64,000 nucleotides of DNA from JBDTSW01 sp963797835 (GTDB lineage: Bacteria; Actinomycetota; Thermoleophilia; Solirubrobacterales; 70-9): contig CAWCRN010000031.1 of assembly GCA_963797835.1 (NCBI GenBank), positions 102,496 through 166,495 on the forward strand, written 5' to 3'. The notes below the pieces were generated by a model. The model was not told the origin of the DNA. It saw only the letters and a list, made by a program, of their open reading frames with translations, and made no database searches. The position numbers and the translations under genes are program-made. Every line of letters begins with the position of its first letter. The first letter of the stretch is position 1. Shown piece by piece: positions 35,787 through 44,794 of this stretch.

Positions 35787-37505
35787 CTAGCTCGAGTAGC
35801 GCTCGAACCCGAAGGCGGCACTCTCGTCCTCCGGTACGCCAGTCGCGACCAGACCAACCACGGGGACTGCTGACTGGCTTTCAAGGAGGGTGGCTAGGCG
35901 CTGAGCGGCGCTGTGTGTGGCGTGCCCCAGCCGGGTAACCACGACGATCTTGTCAACCGACGAGAGGAGCGGCAGGGCGTCGCTCACGGCAAGTGGAGGT
36001 GGCGCATCGATGAACACGTAATCGACCTCCCCGTCACGGGAATAGAGCACCGATTCGATGGCCGGACTCGCCACCGGTGCCGCGGGATTCAGGATCGACG
36101 TGCCGCTCGCAAGAACCTGGATCTCTCCGTCAGGCGCAGCCTGGATCTCTCCGTCAGGCGCAGCACTGTGGACCGGCCCCCCGTCGGTCTCCAAGGTCGC
36201 CGGCTGAACAGCTCGAGCATTGACCCGCTGCCAGGCCTCATCGACCGCGATGCGCCCTGCAAGCACGTCGCTCAACCCGGGCGCCCTCTCAACGCCCAGT
36301 AGCCCGGACTGGCTCGGTGCGATTAGGTCCACGTCCACGACGGCGACTCGCAGGCCGGCCTCGCGGGCAACGAGCGCGAGATTACACGCGACGACCGACT
36401 TGCCCTCGCCCCGTTGCGCGCTCGTCACCAGGACCTTCACAGTCCTGGCCCAGGCTGAGCCTGATCGCCGCTCGAGCTCCAGTGTCGTGAGCAGGCGGCG
36501 CAAGGGCTCGCGAGCTTCCTCGGCCTGCGCGACGGCGTGCGAGGGAGATGCGCCGTTGAGCCCGAGCCGCTCGATCTTCGCGCGCGGATCGGGCTCTGGT
36601 GGTGGCCTGCCGCCCACTCGATGCCAGCTCTTCCGTACCCCGCTCCGGACGCGCTGCAGGACGTCGCCGCCCGGCTTGCGTTGGGTCGCCCGCGCCCGGC
36701 CCTCTCGGCGCAGCGGAGGGATCGCAGCGACGACTGGACGCTCAAAAATCTCTTCGGCATCACGAAGCGAGCGGATACGCCGATCGAGCCGAGCGCGGAG
36801 AAGCACCGCTCCGGACGCGAGACCGAGACCGAGTATGAAGGCGAACAACGCGCTGCGTGACGGCCGGGGCGCGATTGGCGCCGCCGCAGGTTCGGCGGGG
36901 TCGACCAGCCTTGCACCGGGATCAGCCGCCGAGGCGAGCGCCCGGAGTTCGTTCACCTGTTCAAGCAGGACGCGGCGCTGACGTTCTACGGCTGTGCCGA
37001 CACCCGTGAGCCCGTCTGCTTGGCGCTGGGTGGCGTCGACGGCAGCCTGATAGTCCTCCTGGACTTGGCGCTGCCGGAAACTGATGTACTCCTTGGCGTA
37101 GGCATTGGCCGTGGCGGCTGAACCCTCGGCAGACGGGCTTCGCGCCTCGATCGTCAGCACGTCGGTTCCCTGCCCTGGCACCACGGTGACCTGGGCGTCG
37201 CTCGCACCATCCGTTTGCCGCGCCAAGCGGCGCTGCACCCCGCTGGCGAACTGCTCGCTGTTGAGTAGTGCGGCTTGGTTGGCGACCGCACGATCGGTCG
37301 TCTCGGGGGTCGTCCCGCCACCGAGAAACTCCTTTACTTGGCTCGTGCCAAGCAGCATCGTGGCGTCTGAGACGTAGGTCCGCGGCTGGCGCTCGTAGTA
37401 CGCGTACGTCGCGACAGCCACTAGAAGCGCGGCCGCCAGAATCAGCCACTTGGCTGCCCGCAGCGCCGACCATAGCCGGCCCGGATCGTCCAGTCTGGTG
37501 TCCAT
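35787..37505 (-). CDS. Wzc-like chain-length regulator / tyrosine autokinase
   Basis: A 572-residue fusion. The N-terminal Wzz domain has transmembrane helices near residues 20-38 and 220-238 flanking an extracytoplasmic coiled-coil region. The cytoplasmic BY-kinase domain has Walker A (VTSAQRGEGKSVVACNLAL), Walker A' (VAVVDVDLIAPSQSGLLG) and Walker B (DYVFIDAPPP). The usual C-terminal tyrosine cluster is nearly absent, with only one Tyr in GFERYSS. A 24-base tandem duplication gives AAPDGEIQ twice. It controls polymer length and export with the Wzy-like protein. Confidence 0.88.
   Translation of the reverse strand: MDTRLDDPGRLWSALRAAKWLILAAALLVAVATYAYYERQPRTYVSDATMLLGTSQVKEFLGGGTTPETTDRAVANQAALLNSEQFASGVQRRLARQTDGASDAQVTVVPGQGTDVLTIEARSPSAEGSAATANAYAKEYISFRQRQVQEDYQAAVDATQRQADGLTGVGTAVERQRRVLLEQVNELRALASAADPGARLVDPAEPAAAPIAPRPSRSALFAFILGLGLASGAVLLRARLDRRIRSLRDAEEIFERPVVAAIPPLRREGRARATQRKPGGDVLQRVRSGVRKSWHRVGGRPPPEPDPRAKIERLGLNGASPSHAVAQAEEAREPLRRLLTTLELERRSGSAWARTVKVLVTSAQRGEGKSVVACNLALVAREAGLRVAVVDVDLIAPSQSGLLGVERAPGLSDVLAGRIAVDEAWQRVNARAVQPATLETDGGPVHSAAPDGEIQAAPDGEIQVLASGTSILNPAAPVASPAIESVLYSRDGEVDYVFIDAPPPLAVSDALPLLSSVDKIVVVTRLGHATHSAAQRLATLLESQSAVPVVGLVATGVPEDESAAFGFERYSS
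36117..36164. repeat. 24-bp perfect tandem duplication inside the Wzc-like gene
   Basis: Bases 36117-36140 and 36141-36164 are identical. The unit is 24 bp, so the reading frame is kept and eight residues (AAPDGEIQ-type) are repeated in a loop between the Walker A' and Walker B motifs of the kinase. It is probably a slippage-type polymorphism. Confidence 0.85.
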
Positions 37506-37614
37506 CTAGCGTTCGGGTGCCGACCGGAGCCTGCCTCGACACCCAGTGCCCTCGACGGTGCGATCGTGTGGCAGCATGCCCGTGTCCGTGTCTCGACAGC
37601 ACTGAGCAATCCTC

Positions 37615-38769
37615 GTGACAATGGTCATTGCCAAAGGAACGAGCGCAAGGGTCCTGCGCTTGCGCGACGCAACGGCGCGCGGTGGGAGTTCCCCGAGGCA
37701 GGATTCCTCGGTGCTGGTGCTCGCCCACTCGGAGTACGCACGCGACCGTGCCATGCAGTTGCTCGAAGGCGTTAGCGTCGCCAGGATCGTTCGCACCGGC
37801 ACCGGCATGCGCGGCGTCCGCCGCGCGGTGAGGGCCCTCCTCTCCGATCACTCCTCGGTCGTCTATCTTGTGGATCTCGGGATGAGCACTACCGTCGGCG
37901 CGGTCTTGGCGCGGCTGCTCGGGCGGCGGGTGATCCTCGACACCGGTGACGTTGCGTACGAGCTCGCAAAGTCAGTTGGCGGGCGCTCTGCGGTGGGCTT
38001 GGCCCTTGTGCGGCTTGGCGAGACGGGGGCGCTATTGGCTTCACACCGCGTGGTGGTCCGAGGCCGCCGCCATGCGGCCCTCGTGCCGCGACCAGCAACG
38101 CACATACCGGATCTTGCGCCGCCGGGCACGAAACCACAGTCGGGGGAGCGGGTTCGCCGAGAGCTGGGGCTGGAGGACAGGTTCGTCGTCGGGCTCGTGG
38201 GGAGCATCAGGCGCGCGCCGCGCCTGGGGATCACCTACGGGTGGGACGTCGTCGAGGCGCTGACGCGAACGCCGCCCGCTGTGCGGGGGCTCATTGTTGG
38301 AGATGGGGATGGACTGCCGGAGCTCACGGAGCACGCTCGGTCGCTCGGGGTCATGTCGCGATGTCATTTTGTCGGCAGCGTTTCTCCCGTCCACGTGGGC
38401 GAGTACATCGCCGCGATGGACGTGGCGATCTCGACCCAATCGAACGACGTTGTCGGTGCCGTGCGAACCACGGGCAAGCTTCCGCTCTACCTGGCGTGCC
38501 GTTGCCCCGTGCTGGCGACTCACGTGGGCGAGGCGATCGACCTTCTCGCGCCGCTTGCGTGGACGCTCCCGTATGACGGCGTCGTGGATCGGTTCTACCC
38601 CCGGCGACTCGCCGAAGCCATCGGTCGCTGGGCCGACGACCCGCCGGCGATGGCACGGCGCCGTGAGCAGGCCGCGGAGCTCTATCGGCGGGCGTTCGAT
38701 CCGGAGATCATGCGCGCTCGCCTTCGCTCAGTGCTCGACGAAGAGCGGCGAATCGCGGGCGAGTCCTGA
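37615..38769 (+). CDS. Glycosyltransferase (GT-B)
   Basis: This protein has about 384 residues, with either GTG 37615 or ATG 37621 as start. The N-terminal domain has VLVLAHSEYARDRAMQLLEG and YLVDLGMSTTVGAVLARLLGRRVILDTGDVAYEL. The C-terminal half has VGLVGSIRRAP, GLIVGDGDGLPELTEHARSLG and a donor-site segment STQSNDVVGAVRTTGKLPLYLACRCPVLATHVGEA. It is more divergent than the GT4 neighbours but clearly the same fold. It is divergent from the Wzc-like gene. Confidence 0.82.
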   Translation: MTMVIAKGTSARVLRLRDATARGGSSPRQDSSVLVLAHSEYARDRAMQLLEGVSVARIVRTGTGMRGVRRAVRALLSDHSSVVYLVDLGMSTTVGAVLARLLGRRVILDTGDVAYELAKSVGGRSAVGLALVRLGETGALLASHRVVVRGRRHAALVPRPATHIPDLAPPGTKPQSGERVRRELGLEDRFVVGLVGSIRRAPRLGITYGWDVVEALTRTPPAVRGLIVGDGDGLPELTEHARSLGVMSRCHFVGSVSPVHVGEYIAAMDVAISTQSNDVVGAVRTTGKLPLYLACRCPVLATHVGEAIDLLAPLAWTLPYDGVVDRFYPRRLAEAIGRWADDPPAMARRREQAAELYRRAFDPEIMRARLRSVLDEERRIAGES

Positions 38770-38823
38770 AGCTCGCGAGGGAGAGGCCCCACATGCTCAG
38801 GGCCCGGCGGCACCGTCGAGTAT

Positions 38824-40092
38824 TCATCCACTCTCGGCCAGGCGACGGTACAGCTCCAGATACGCTGACTTGACGTAGGGCCAATCGAAGCCACGGGCGG
38901 CGTCTCGCGCTTCTTGGCCGAGTCGCTCGCGCAGCCGCTCGTCTCCCTCAAGCGCCGCCAGTCGTGGCTCGATGGTCTTGGGTTCGCGTTCGATGAACCA
39001 TCCGTTCACACCATCACGGAGGATGTCCTCAACGCCCGAAACGCGCGTGACCAGCAGGGGCAAGCCGCTGGCAGCCGCCTCGTAGGTGGCAAGCGAGAAC
39101 GTCTCGTAGCGGGTGGGTAGGACGAAAGCGTCGCCGGCGTCGTAGTAGCCGGCGACCTCGCTTACCTTGCCGACGAAGTGCACTCGATCGGCGCATCCTG
39201 ACGCCGTCGCGCGTCGCGCGTATTGCGCCCGATTCCCCTCTCCGACGACAGCAAGATGCCACTTCGCACGTCGCGCGATGGCATCGATCGCATGAGCCAG
39301 GCCCTTCCCGTCCCACTCGCTGCCCACGAAGACGGCGACCAGTTCGCCGCCTTCCACACCTAGGGCCCTCCGCACGTCAGCGCGCCGACGGGGGTCCGCC
39401 CGGAACTCCTCAAGGTCGACCCCGTTGGGGATCGTCTCGACGACGGCGCTGAGATTCGGAAAGCACAGTTGCAGCTCCCGCTTCAACCCGCCGGACACGC
39501 ATACGAAGCGCCGTACGTGATCGCGACGGTACGACCAGCGCTCCGTAAGCTCGCTGATTACGAGGGAGAGCCACGCGTTGATTGTGTAGGCGAGGTTTGC
39601 ACGTCCACGCCGGACGAGCCCCGCCCTGCGTCGTGCTCCAAGGTGACAGAAGTGAACGGTGACCACGTCGACCCGGTTGCCGATCAGAGATCCCGTGCTG
39701 TGTACGAGGCCCTGTCGCTTAAGGGCAGTCACCACAGACGCAAGAAGGTAGAACCATGTGAACGCCAGCGGGAAGGGCCGCGCCGGGCCCGGGATCCGCA
39801 ACCACCGCATCCGTTTGTGCGCGACGAGCTCGCAGCGCCGTGAGATGACAGTCACCTCACCGCCCGCTGCAAGCAGCCCCGTGATCACTTCCTCCAGCTG
39901 ACGCTCCATACCCCCGACGCCGCCGACGTTATGCGCGATGATGGTGACCGGCGGAGGCGTTGCTCCGCGCGGCTCGATCGGGTGCTGGTGCGATGCTGGG
40001 GGTATCAAGGGCCTCGTGTGGCGCGCTGGGAAGGCGGATGAGGTTCCAACCCGCATCAGCAACGGCCTAGCCATTTCCCTGCTAACGACCAC
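38824..40092 (-). CDS. GT4-family glycosyltransferase
   Basis: About 422 residues from GTG 40092; ATG 40074 and 40056 are alternative starts, since homology begins only at VTIIAHNVGGVGGMERQLEEVI. The donor domain includes VETIPNGVDLEEF, VFVGSEWDGKGLAHAIDAI, and the E-x7-E motif in PTRYETFSLATYEAAASGLPLLVTRVSG. It is a retaining GT-B transferase of the locus; sugar specificity cannot be read. Confidence 0.88.
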   Translation of the reverse strand: MVVSREMARPLLMRVGTSSAFPARHTRPLIPPASHQHPIEPRGATPPPVTIIAHNVGGVGGMERQLEEVITGLLAAGGEVTVISRRCELVAHKRMRWLRIPGPARPFPLAFTWFYLLASVVTALKRQGLVHSTGSLIGNRVDVVTVHFCHLGARRRAGLVRRGRANLAYTINAWLSLVISELTERWSYRRDHVRRFVCVSGGLKRELQLCFPNLSAVVETIPNGVDLEEFRADPRRRADVRRALGVEGGELVAVFVGSEWDGKGLAHAIDAIARRAKWHLAVVGEGNRAQYARRATASGCADRVHFVGKVSEVAGYYDAGDAFVLPTRYETFSLATYEAAASGLPLLVTRVSGVEDILRDGVNGWFIEREPKTIEPRLAALEGDERLRERLGQEARDAARGFDWPYVKSAYLELYRRLAESG

Positions 40093-40107
40093 AAGTCTTG
40101 AGTACTT

Positions 40108-41337
40108 CTACTTAGTCCCTTGGGCGACAACTCGACCAAGTCGGGACAGGAGGTCGTCGGCAACCGGCCCCGCCGCAAACGCGCGCTGCGCCTGAGATCG
40201 CGCCTCGCGGCGCAGTGATGCAGGGTCAGACCGCGCGCGAGCGATCATCCGGCGCACCGAGGACTCGAGTGCGGCTCGGTCGCCGAACGGGTATCTCAGG
40301 CAGGAGGGGCCGTTGACGAATTCGGACGCTCCGACCTGATCGCTGGTCACAACGGGCGTCCCCGCCGCCATCGCCTCCGCCACGGTCAGACCAAATGGTT
40401 CGTATCGGCTGGGCTGGATCGTGACGGTGGCGGCGCGGAATCGTCCGCAGACCTCCTCGGGCGTCAACTCACCGTCGTACCGAGCCACCTGCGGGTTGAG
40501 GTCTCGAAGAAGCGGACGGTAATCGGACCACAGACTTCCGCCGCCGACGATCTCCAGCGCCGCGCCCGTGTCGGCGAGGCGATGGGACAGCCAGACGACG
40601 TCCTCGACGCCCTTGCGCACGGAGATCCGGGAGACGAAGAGCACTCGGGGATTGTCCGGCTCCCTCCTATCGTCATCAGGCGTGATTCTCGTGAGGTCGA
40701 TGGGGTTCGGAACGACCTCGATCCGGTCGCGCTTCAGGCGGTAATCCTCGGTGAGCAGGTCGGCGAACCGGGAGCTTGGGCATATGACTTTGGCCGCGCT
40801 CCGGAGATGTCGTTCCTGGACCGCCGCCCGCGCAGCCAACATCGTCCGCACCGCGGCGCTGCGCGAACGCGACTCGCATCGCCGAGCGAGGCTGCTCTCG
40901 AGCTTGTGCCAGCGCAGTTCGCCGGCGGCGTGGACCTCAGGGTGCACGATCAGGGGTGGCAACGAGCGCCTCATCCTGCGTAGGCCGAAGGATTCGATCT
41001 GCGAGAACTGATACACGAGGTCGTACGGCCTCTGGCGATGATGATCGAGCAGGGTTCTCGCAAGCCGTGACTGTGCGATGGCTCTGGCGGACTGCCCGGT
41101 GATGAAGGCGGCAACCGGATCCCGGCTATACCAGCGATTCCACGACCAGCTCGGGTCCTGAAGGAAGCAGCGGATCTTCGGATCCTCCCGTACGTGAGGG
41201 GCGATTTCCTCGTGCCTGCCGGTCACGAAGCAGTCGACCTCTACCCCGCGACTCGCGAGACCACTGATCAGGGTGGCGGCGCAGTAGGGAACGCCGCCCC
41301 CGTCGTTCGGAGCAGCACCAACCCAAGCTATCCGCAT
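40108..41337 (-). CDS. GT4-family glycosyltransferase
   Basis: I choose ATG 41337 (MRIAWVGAAPNDGGGVPYCAATLI), since the 16 residues before it are unlike the family. The protein has 409 residues. Conserved segments are ICPSSRFADLLTEDY, VVPNPIDLTRI, VLFVSRISVRKGVEDVVWL and the E-x7-E site in PSRYEPFGLTVAEAMAAGTPVVTSDQVGA. It is divergent from the flippase gene at 41457, with a gap of about 120 bases that must hold both promoters. Confidence 0.9.
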   Translation of the reverse strand: MRIAWVGAAPNDGGGVPYCAATLISGLASRGVEVDCFVTGRHEEIAPHVREDPKIRCFLQDPSWSWNRWYSRDPVAAFITGQSARAIAQSRLARTLLDHHRQRPYDLVYQFSQIESFGLRRMRRSLPPLIVHPEVHAAGELRWHKLESSLARRCESRSRSAAVRTMLAARAAVQERHLRSAAKVICPSSRFADLLTEDYRLKRDRIEVVPNPIDLTRITPDDDRREPDNPRVLFVSRISVRKGVEDVVWLSHRLADTGAALEIVGGGSLWSDYRPLLRDLNPQVARYDGELTPEEVCGRFRAATVTIQPSRYEPFGLTVAEAMAAGTPVVTSDQVGASEFVNGPSCLRYPFGDRAALESSVRRMIARARSDPASLRREARSQAQRAFAAGPVADDLLSRLGRVVAQGTK

Positions 41338-41456
41338 TCGGGCGTCCACAAGAGGCAGGGTATGACCACGCGTGCCTGATGGCAACGATGACCACGAACT
41401 CCTAGGCGCTGCGGCGGCACCGCCCCGCTCGGGCGCTGCGATGTCCAGACGCCTAT

Positions 41457-43043
41457 GTGGACGCGCAAGGCGCCTCGTGGATGGTCCGTTGTTCGCACAT
41501 AGGAGAATCTAAGTTCACCACAGGAGCGTCCAGCACCTCGGCCCCGGATCCGGTCGAGCCGGCACTGACTGGCGAGGACGTCCGTGCCCGAGCGGCTAGC
41601 GGGGCGGCCATCATCTTCGGCCGCGGGGTCCTCATAAGGATCATCGCGTTCGGGGGGAATATCGTTTTTGCACGCCTGCTCCTTCCAGAGGACTTTGGGT
41701 TGATCGCCTTCGGCCTGATGATCATGACTCTGGGCACCTTGATCGGAGACGGTGGACTTGGGGCGGCCTTAATAAGGGGAGATCGAACGCCAACGCGTGT
41801 CCAGTTGAGTGCGGTCAGCGCACTTCAGATCGCAGCCGCACTCGTTGTTGCCGTCATCACAGCGCTGTGTGCCTTGCCCTTCGGTTCCGCAGCGCTCGTA
41901 TCGGCTGTGATGGTTGTCGCGCTTCCCATACTCGCAATCAAGACACCTGGCGCAATCATGCTCGAGCGACGGCTCTCGTATGCGCCTTTGGCTCTCGTCG
42001 AGATCGTAGAAACCGTCACGTACTACAGCTGGGCGATCATTGGGGTAGCTCTTGGCGCGGGGGTATGGGCCCTCGCTACCGGCACTGTCGTACGAGCTAT
42101 CTGCGGGGCCATCACGATGGTATACGTTGGTCCCGTTGGCTTCGTGGGGCCCAGGTGGAACTTTGACGTAGTGCGCCCCATCCTCCCCTTTGGCGTGCGG
42201 GTCCAAGCGGCTGCGCTTACGGGCTTCGCTCGCGACATGGCGGTGAACGTGGGAACGGCCGCCATCGCCGGCATCGCCGGCCTAGGGCTTTGGAGTCTCG
42301 CCATGCGCATCGTGTACGCGCCAGCCATGCTGTTTGAGGCTCTGTGGACCGTTTCGTATCCCGCGATGGCACGCCTTCAGGACGCGGGTGAGCCCCCTGG
42401 TCCGGCTATCGAGCGGGCCGTGCGGCTCACGACACTCGGCGCCGGGATCCTGATCATCCCACTTGTCGCCGGGGCGCCGGCCCTAATCCCGAGCGTGTTC
42501 GGCCATCAGTGGGAAGGCATCCTCGAGCCCGTGACCATTGTGCCACTCGCGCTCCTGATCAGCGGCCCCATCTCCGTTGCGACAACGGGTTTCCTTTACG
42601 CCGCCGGCGACGCCGGCTCGGTGCTCAGGGCGCTGGTCGCAAACGCGGTCGTCTACATCTCGGCCGGACTCCCCCTGTTGGCGCTTTTCGGCATGACGGG
42701 CCTAGCGCTCGGCGTCTCCGCAGGCTACCTGGCCGAGACGGCACTATTGGCACGCGCTACGCAGCGACGAGTCCGAGTCCGGCTGTTTAGCGAGACTGGA
42801 CCACTCATGCTCGGGGCCGCTCTGATCGGTGTTGGAGTCAACGTGGTCACTCGCACGTTGGAGCCAACTCTGCCGGTCGCACTGTTCAGTTGCGTCACCG
42901 CGCTTGTTCTCTTCGTGCTGCTCTTGGCGATTGCTGCGCGCCCAGACATGCGCCAACTTCTGAGAGTCGCCCGCGGGCGGTGGAGTCGCCGGCGTCAACC
43001 CGCTCGAGATGGGGAGCCGGACGTCGCACGGCAGGTCGCCTGA
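41457..43043 (+). CDS. Wzx-type polysaccharide flippase (MATE/MVF superfamily)
   Basis: A 528-residue membrane protein with about 12-14 transmembrane helices. It has the Wzx/PST family opening AASGAAIIFGRGVLIRIIAFGGNIVFARLLLPEDFGLIAFGL, followed by GLGAALIRG. It flips the lipid-linked repeat unit across the membrane for polymerisation. Its first 35 residues are soluble and Ser/Thr-rich, and the true start may be internal. Codon third positions look less GC-rich than in neighbouring genes, hinting at separate acquisition; this was judged by eye. Confidence 0.87.
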   Translation: MDAQGASWMVRCSHIGESKFTTGASSTSAPDPVEPALTGEDVRARAASGAAIIFGRGVLIRIIAFGGNIVFARLLLPEDFGLIAFGLMIMTLGTLIGDGGLGAALIRGDRTPTRVQLSAVSALQIAAALVVAVITALCALPFGSAALVSAVMVVALPILAIKTPGAIMLERRLSYAPLALVEIVETVTYYSWAIIGVALGAGVWALATGTVVRAICGAITMVYVGPVGFVGPRWNFDVVRPILPFGVRVQAAALTGFARDMAVNVGTAAIAGIAGLGLWSLAMRIVYAPAMLFEALWTVSYPAMARLQDAGEPPGPAIERAVRLTTLGAGILIIPLVAGAPALIPSVFGHQWEGILEPVTIVPLALLISGPISVATTGFLYAAGDAGSVLRALVANAVVYISAGLPLLALFGMTGLALGVSAGYLAETALLARATQRRVRVRLFSETGPLMLGAALIGVGVNVVTRTLEPTLPVALFSCVTALVLFVLLLAIAARPDMRQLLRVARGRWSRRRQPARDGEPDVARQVA

Positions 43044-43184
43044 TCGCCGCTCGACGACGAGCGCGACAGGGATTCAACATCCGGTCGCTGCGGCACAAAC
43101 GTTCTTAGCATTCGAGAACGGTCAGACGGGGCTGCTGCACGAGTGGCCCCCACACCGAGTCGAAGCCCGCGATAGAAGGCTGCG

Positions 43185-44381
43185 TCATGCAGCCGCCTTT
43201 CCAGACCGAAGCCATCGCTCACGAGCCAGCGTGTGCACGCGCTCCAATGCGGCGAGATGCACCTCGACCGTGAAGTGTCGCCGTACTCGATCCACAGCAG
43301 CCGCGCCCATCCGCGCACGGAGCTCTGGACTCTCGATAAGCCGCCGGAGTGCGGCCGCCAGTTCCCCGACGTCGCCCGGACGGGTGAGAACCCCCGTTAC
43401 GCCGTCCACGAGCCAGTCGGGTATTCCCCCGGTCCGGCTCGCAACGACTGGGCGACCGCGCGCCATTGCCTCGATGCCTACCACGCCGAAAGGCTCTGGC
43501 CACAGGGACGGGACCGCGACCACGGCGGCGCGCTCGTACGCGGCATCAAGCTCGGTCGGGCCAAGCCAACCCAAGAAGCGGACACGATCGGCGATCCCAA
43601 GCTTCGCCGCCAGCTTCCTTGCGGTCGGTTCCCACCAGCCCTCACCGCACACCTCAAGCGTCCCATCGATGTCCCGCATGGCCCGTATGAGTTGTCCGAG
43701 ACCCTTGTTGGAGCTCAACCTACCGACGAACAGGATGTGGTCGTCGGTCGCGCCCCCGCGCATGCCGATTCGGCCTGTGGTGAACGGAGGTACCACCGAA
43801 CTCGAGATGTCGTTGGTCTCCAAATGTCGTCGCATGAACGAGGAAAACGAAAGCGCGAGATCAACTTCGCGAAGAATCGCCACACTCCGAGCGGAATCGC
43901 GGTAGCGACGGGGAAGCGATCTCAGGTCGGCTGAATGCCAGCAGCCACCAAGCATCGCGGCTGGAATGCAGGCGGGCCCGTGGGCCTTCCCGCACTCGCG
44001 TCCGGGCCGGAAGTACAGGTTCCCGCTAGGACATGTCGAGCTGTAGTCGTGCACGCCCCAAACCAGCGGAGCATGACGCCGAGTTATCGACACGATCCGT
44101 GGGTGGTACTTCACGGCATGGACGTGCACCAAGTCGGGGGCGAAGTCGGCCAACGCCTTGGAAAAACTCGACGCGACGCTTGGCGACATCTCCGGCTCCG
44201 CTAGACCAGGGATCGTGACCACCGCGGCATCCCCAGGGTCCATTTGATCGACGCGAGCGACGATCAGCATGACCTCGTGCCCGGCTGCGGCGAGCGCCGC
44301 AGCCAGCTGCGAGATGTAGACACCCGAACCTCCGTGTCGAGCGAGACGCTCGGACACGATGACGATTCGGCGAAAGGTCAT
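43185..44381 (-). CDS. GT4-family glycosyltransferase
   Basis: I choose ATG 44381 (MTFRRIVIVSERLARHGGSGVYISQLAAAL), giving 398 residues; an in-frame ATG at 44504 would add 41 disordered residues. Features include LVHVHAVKYHPRIV, a cysteine-rich insert (CPSGNLYFRPGRECGKAHGP...CWH) seen in some GT4 enzymes, ILFVGRLSSNKGLGQLI and the E-x7-E motif in PSLWPEPFGVVGIEAMARGRPVVAS. It is another sugar-adding enzyme of the locus. Confidence 0.88.
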   Translation of the reverse strand: MTFRRIVIVSERLARHGGSGVYISQLAAALAAAGHEVMLIVARVDQMDPGDAAVVTIPGLAEPEMSPSVASSFSKALADFAPDLVHVHAVKYHPRIVSITRRHAPLVWGVHDYSSTCPSGNLYFRPGRECGKAHGPACIPAAMLGGCWHSADLRSLPRRYRDSARSVAILREVDLALSFSSFMRRHLETNDISSSVVPPFTTGRIGMRGGATDDHILFVGRLSSNKGLGQLIRAMRDIDGTLEVCGEGWWEPTARKLAAKLGIADRVRFLGWLGPTELDAAYERAAVVAVPSLWPEPFGVVGIEAMARGRPVVASRTGGIPDWLVDGVTGVLTRPGDVGELAAALRRLIESPELRARMGAAAVDRVRRHFTVEVHLAALERVHTLARERWLRSGKAAA

Positions 44382-44794
44382 CTGTCCCGACGCGACAGCC
44401 AGGTTCGATGCAGGCTTCTCTTGCCTCGGTTCTGGTTCGACCGGCGGGCCGCCGATCGGGGTGGCGGTTGGCCGCGCACGCCGGTTGTCGAAGAGAGTGT
44501 CCATCGAAGGGGCCGGGGCCGACCTGAAGCGCCCGGCTCTCGAAGAACGGTCGACGTCTGCTCGATCTCGCGATCCGAGTTATGCCAGTCGGCGAGACGG
44601 GCCAGTCTCGACGGTGACGTGTTTGGCGCCAGCCCGCTGCAAACGTGGGCCGGAATCCGGCTTCCCGGGCGCGCCGGCGGGTTCGCCGGAGCAGGCCGCG
44701 ACAGACCGTAAGAAGCGACCTCCACCAACCGTTCTCAGATGCCTCCTATGGCCTCTTCCATTCACAGCTGCGAGGTTTGGACCGGCCTCGACTA
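44382..44794. other. 413-bp divergent intergenic region
   Basis: No gene is supported. Open frames here are extensions of flanking genes with unbiased translations. The region must carry the promoters for the glycosyltransferase at 43185-44381 (minus) and the cysteine-rich protein at 44795 (plus). I see no clear operator or riboswitch. If the longer ATG 44504 were the true start of the transferase, the gap would shrink to 290 bases. Confidence 0.45.
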
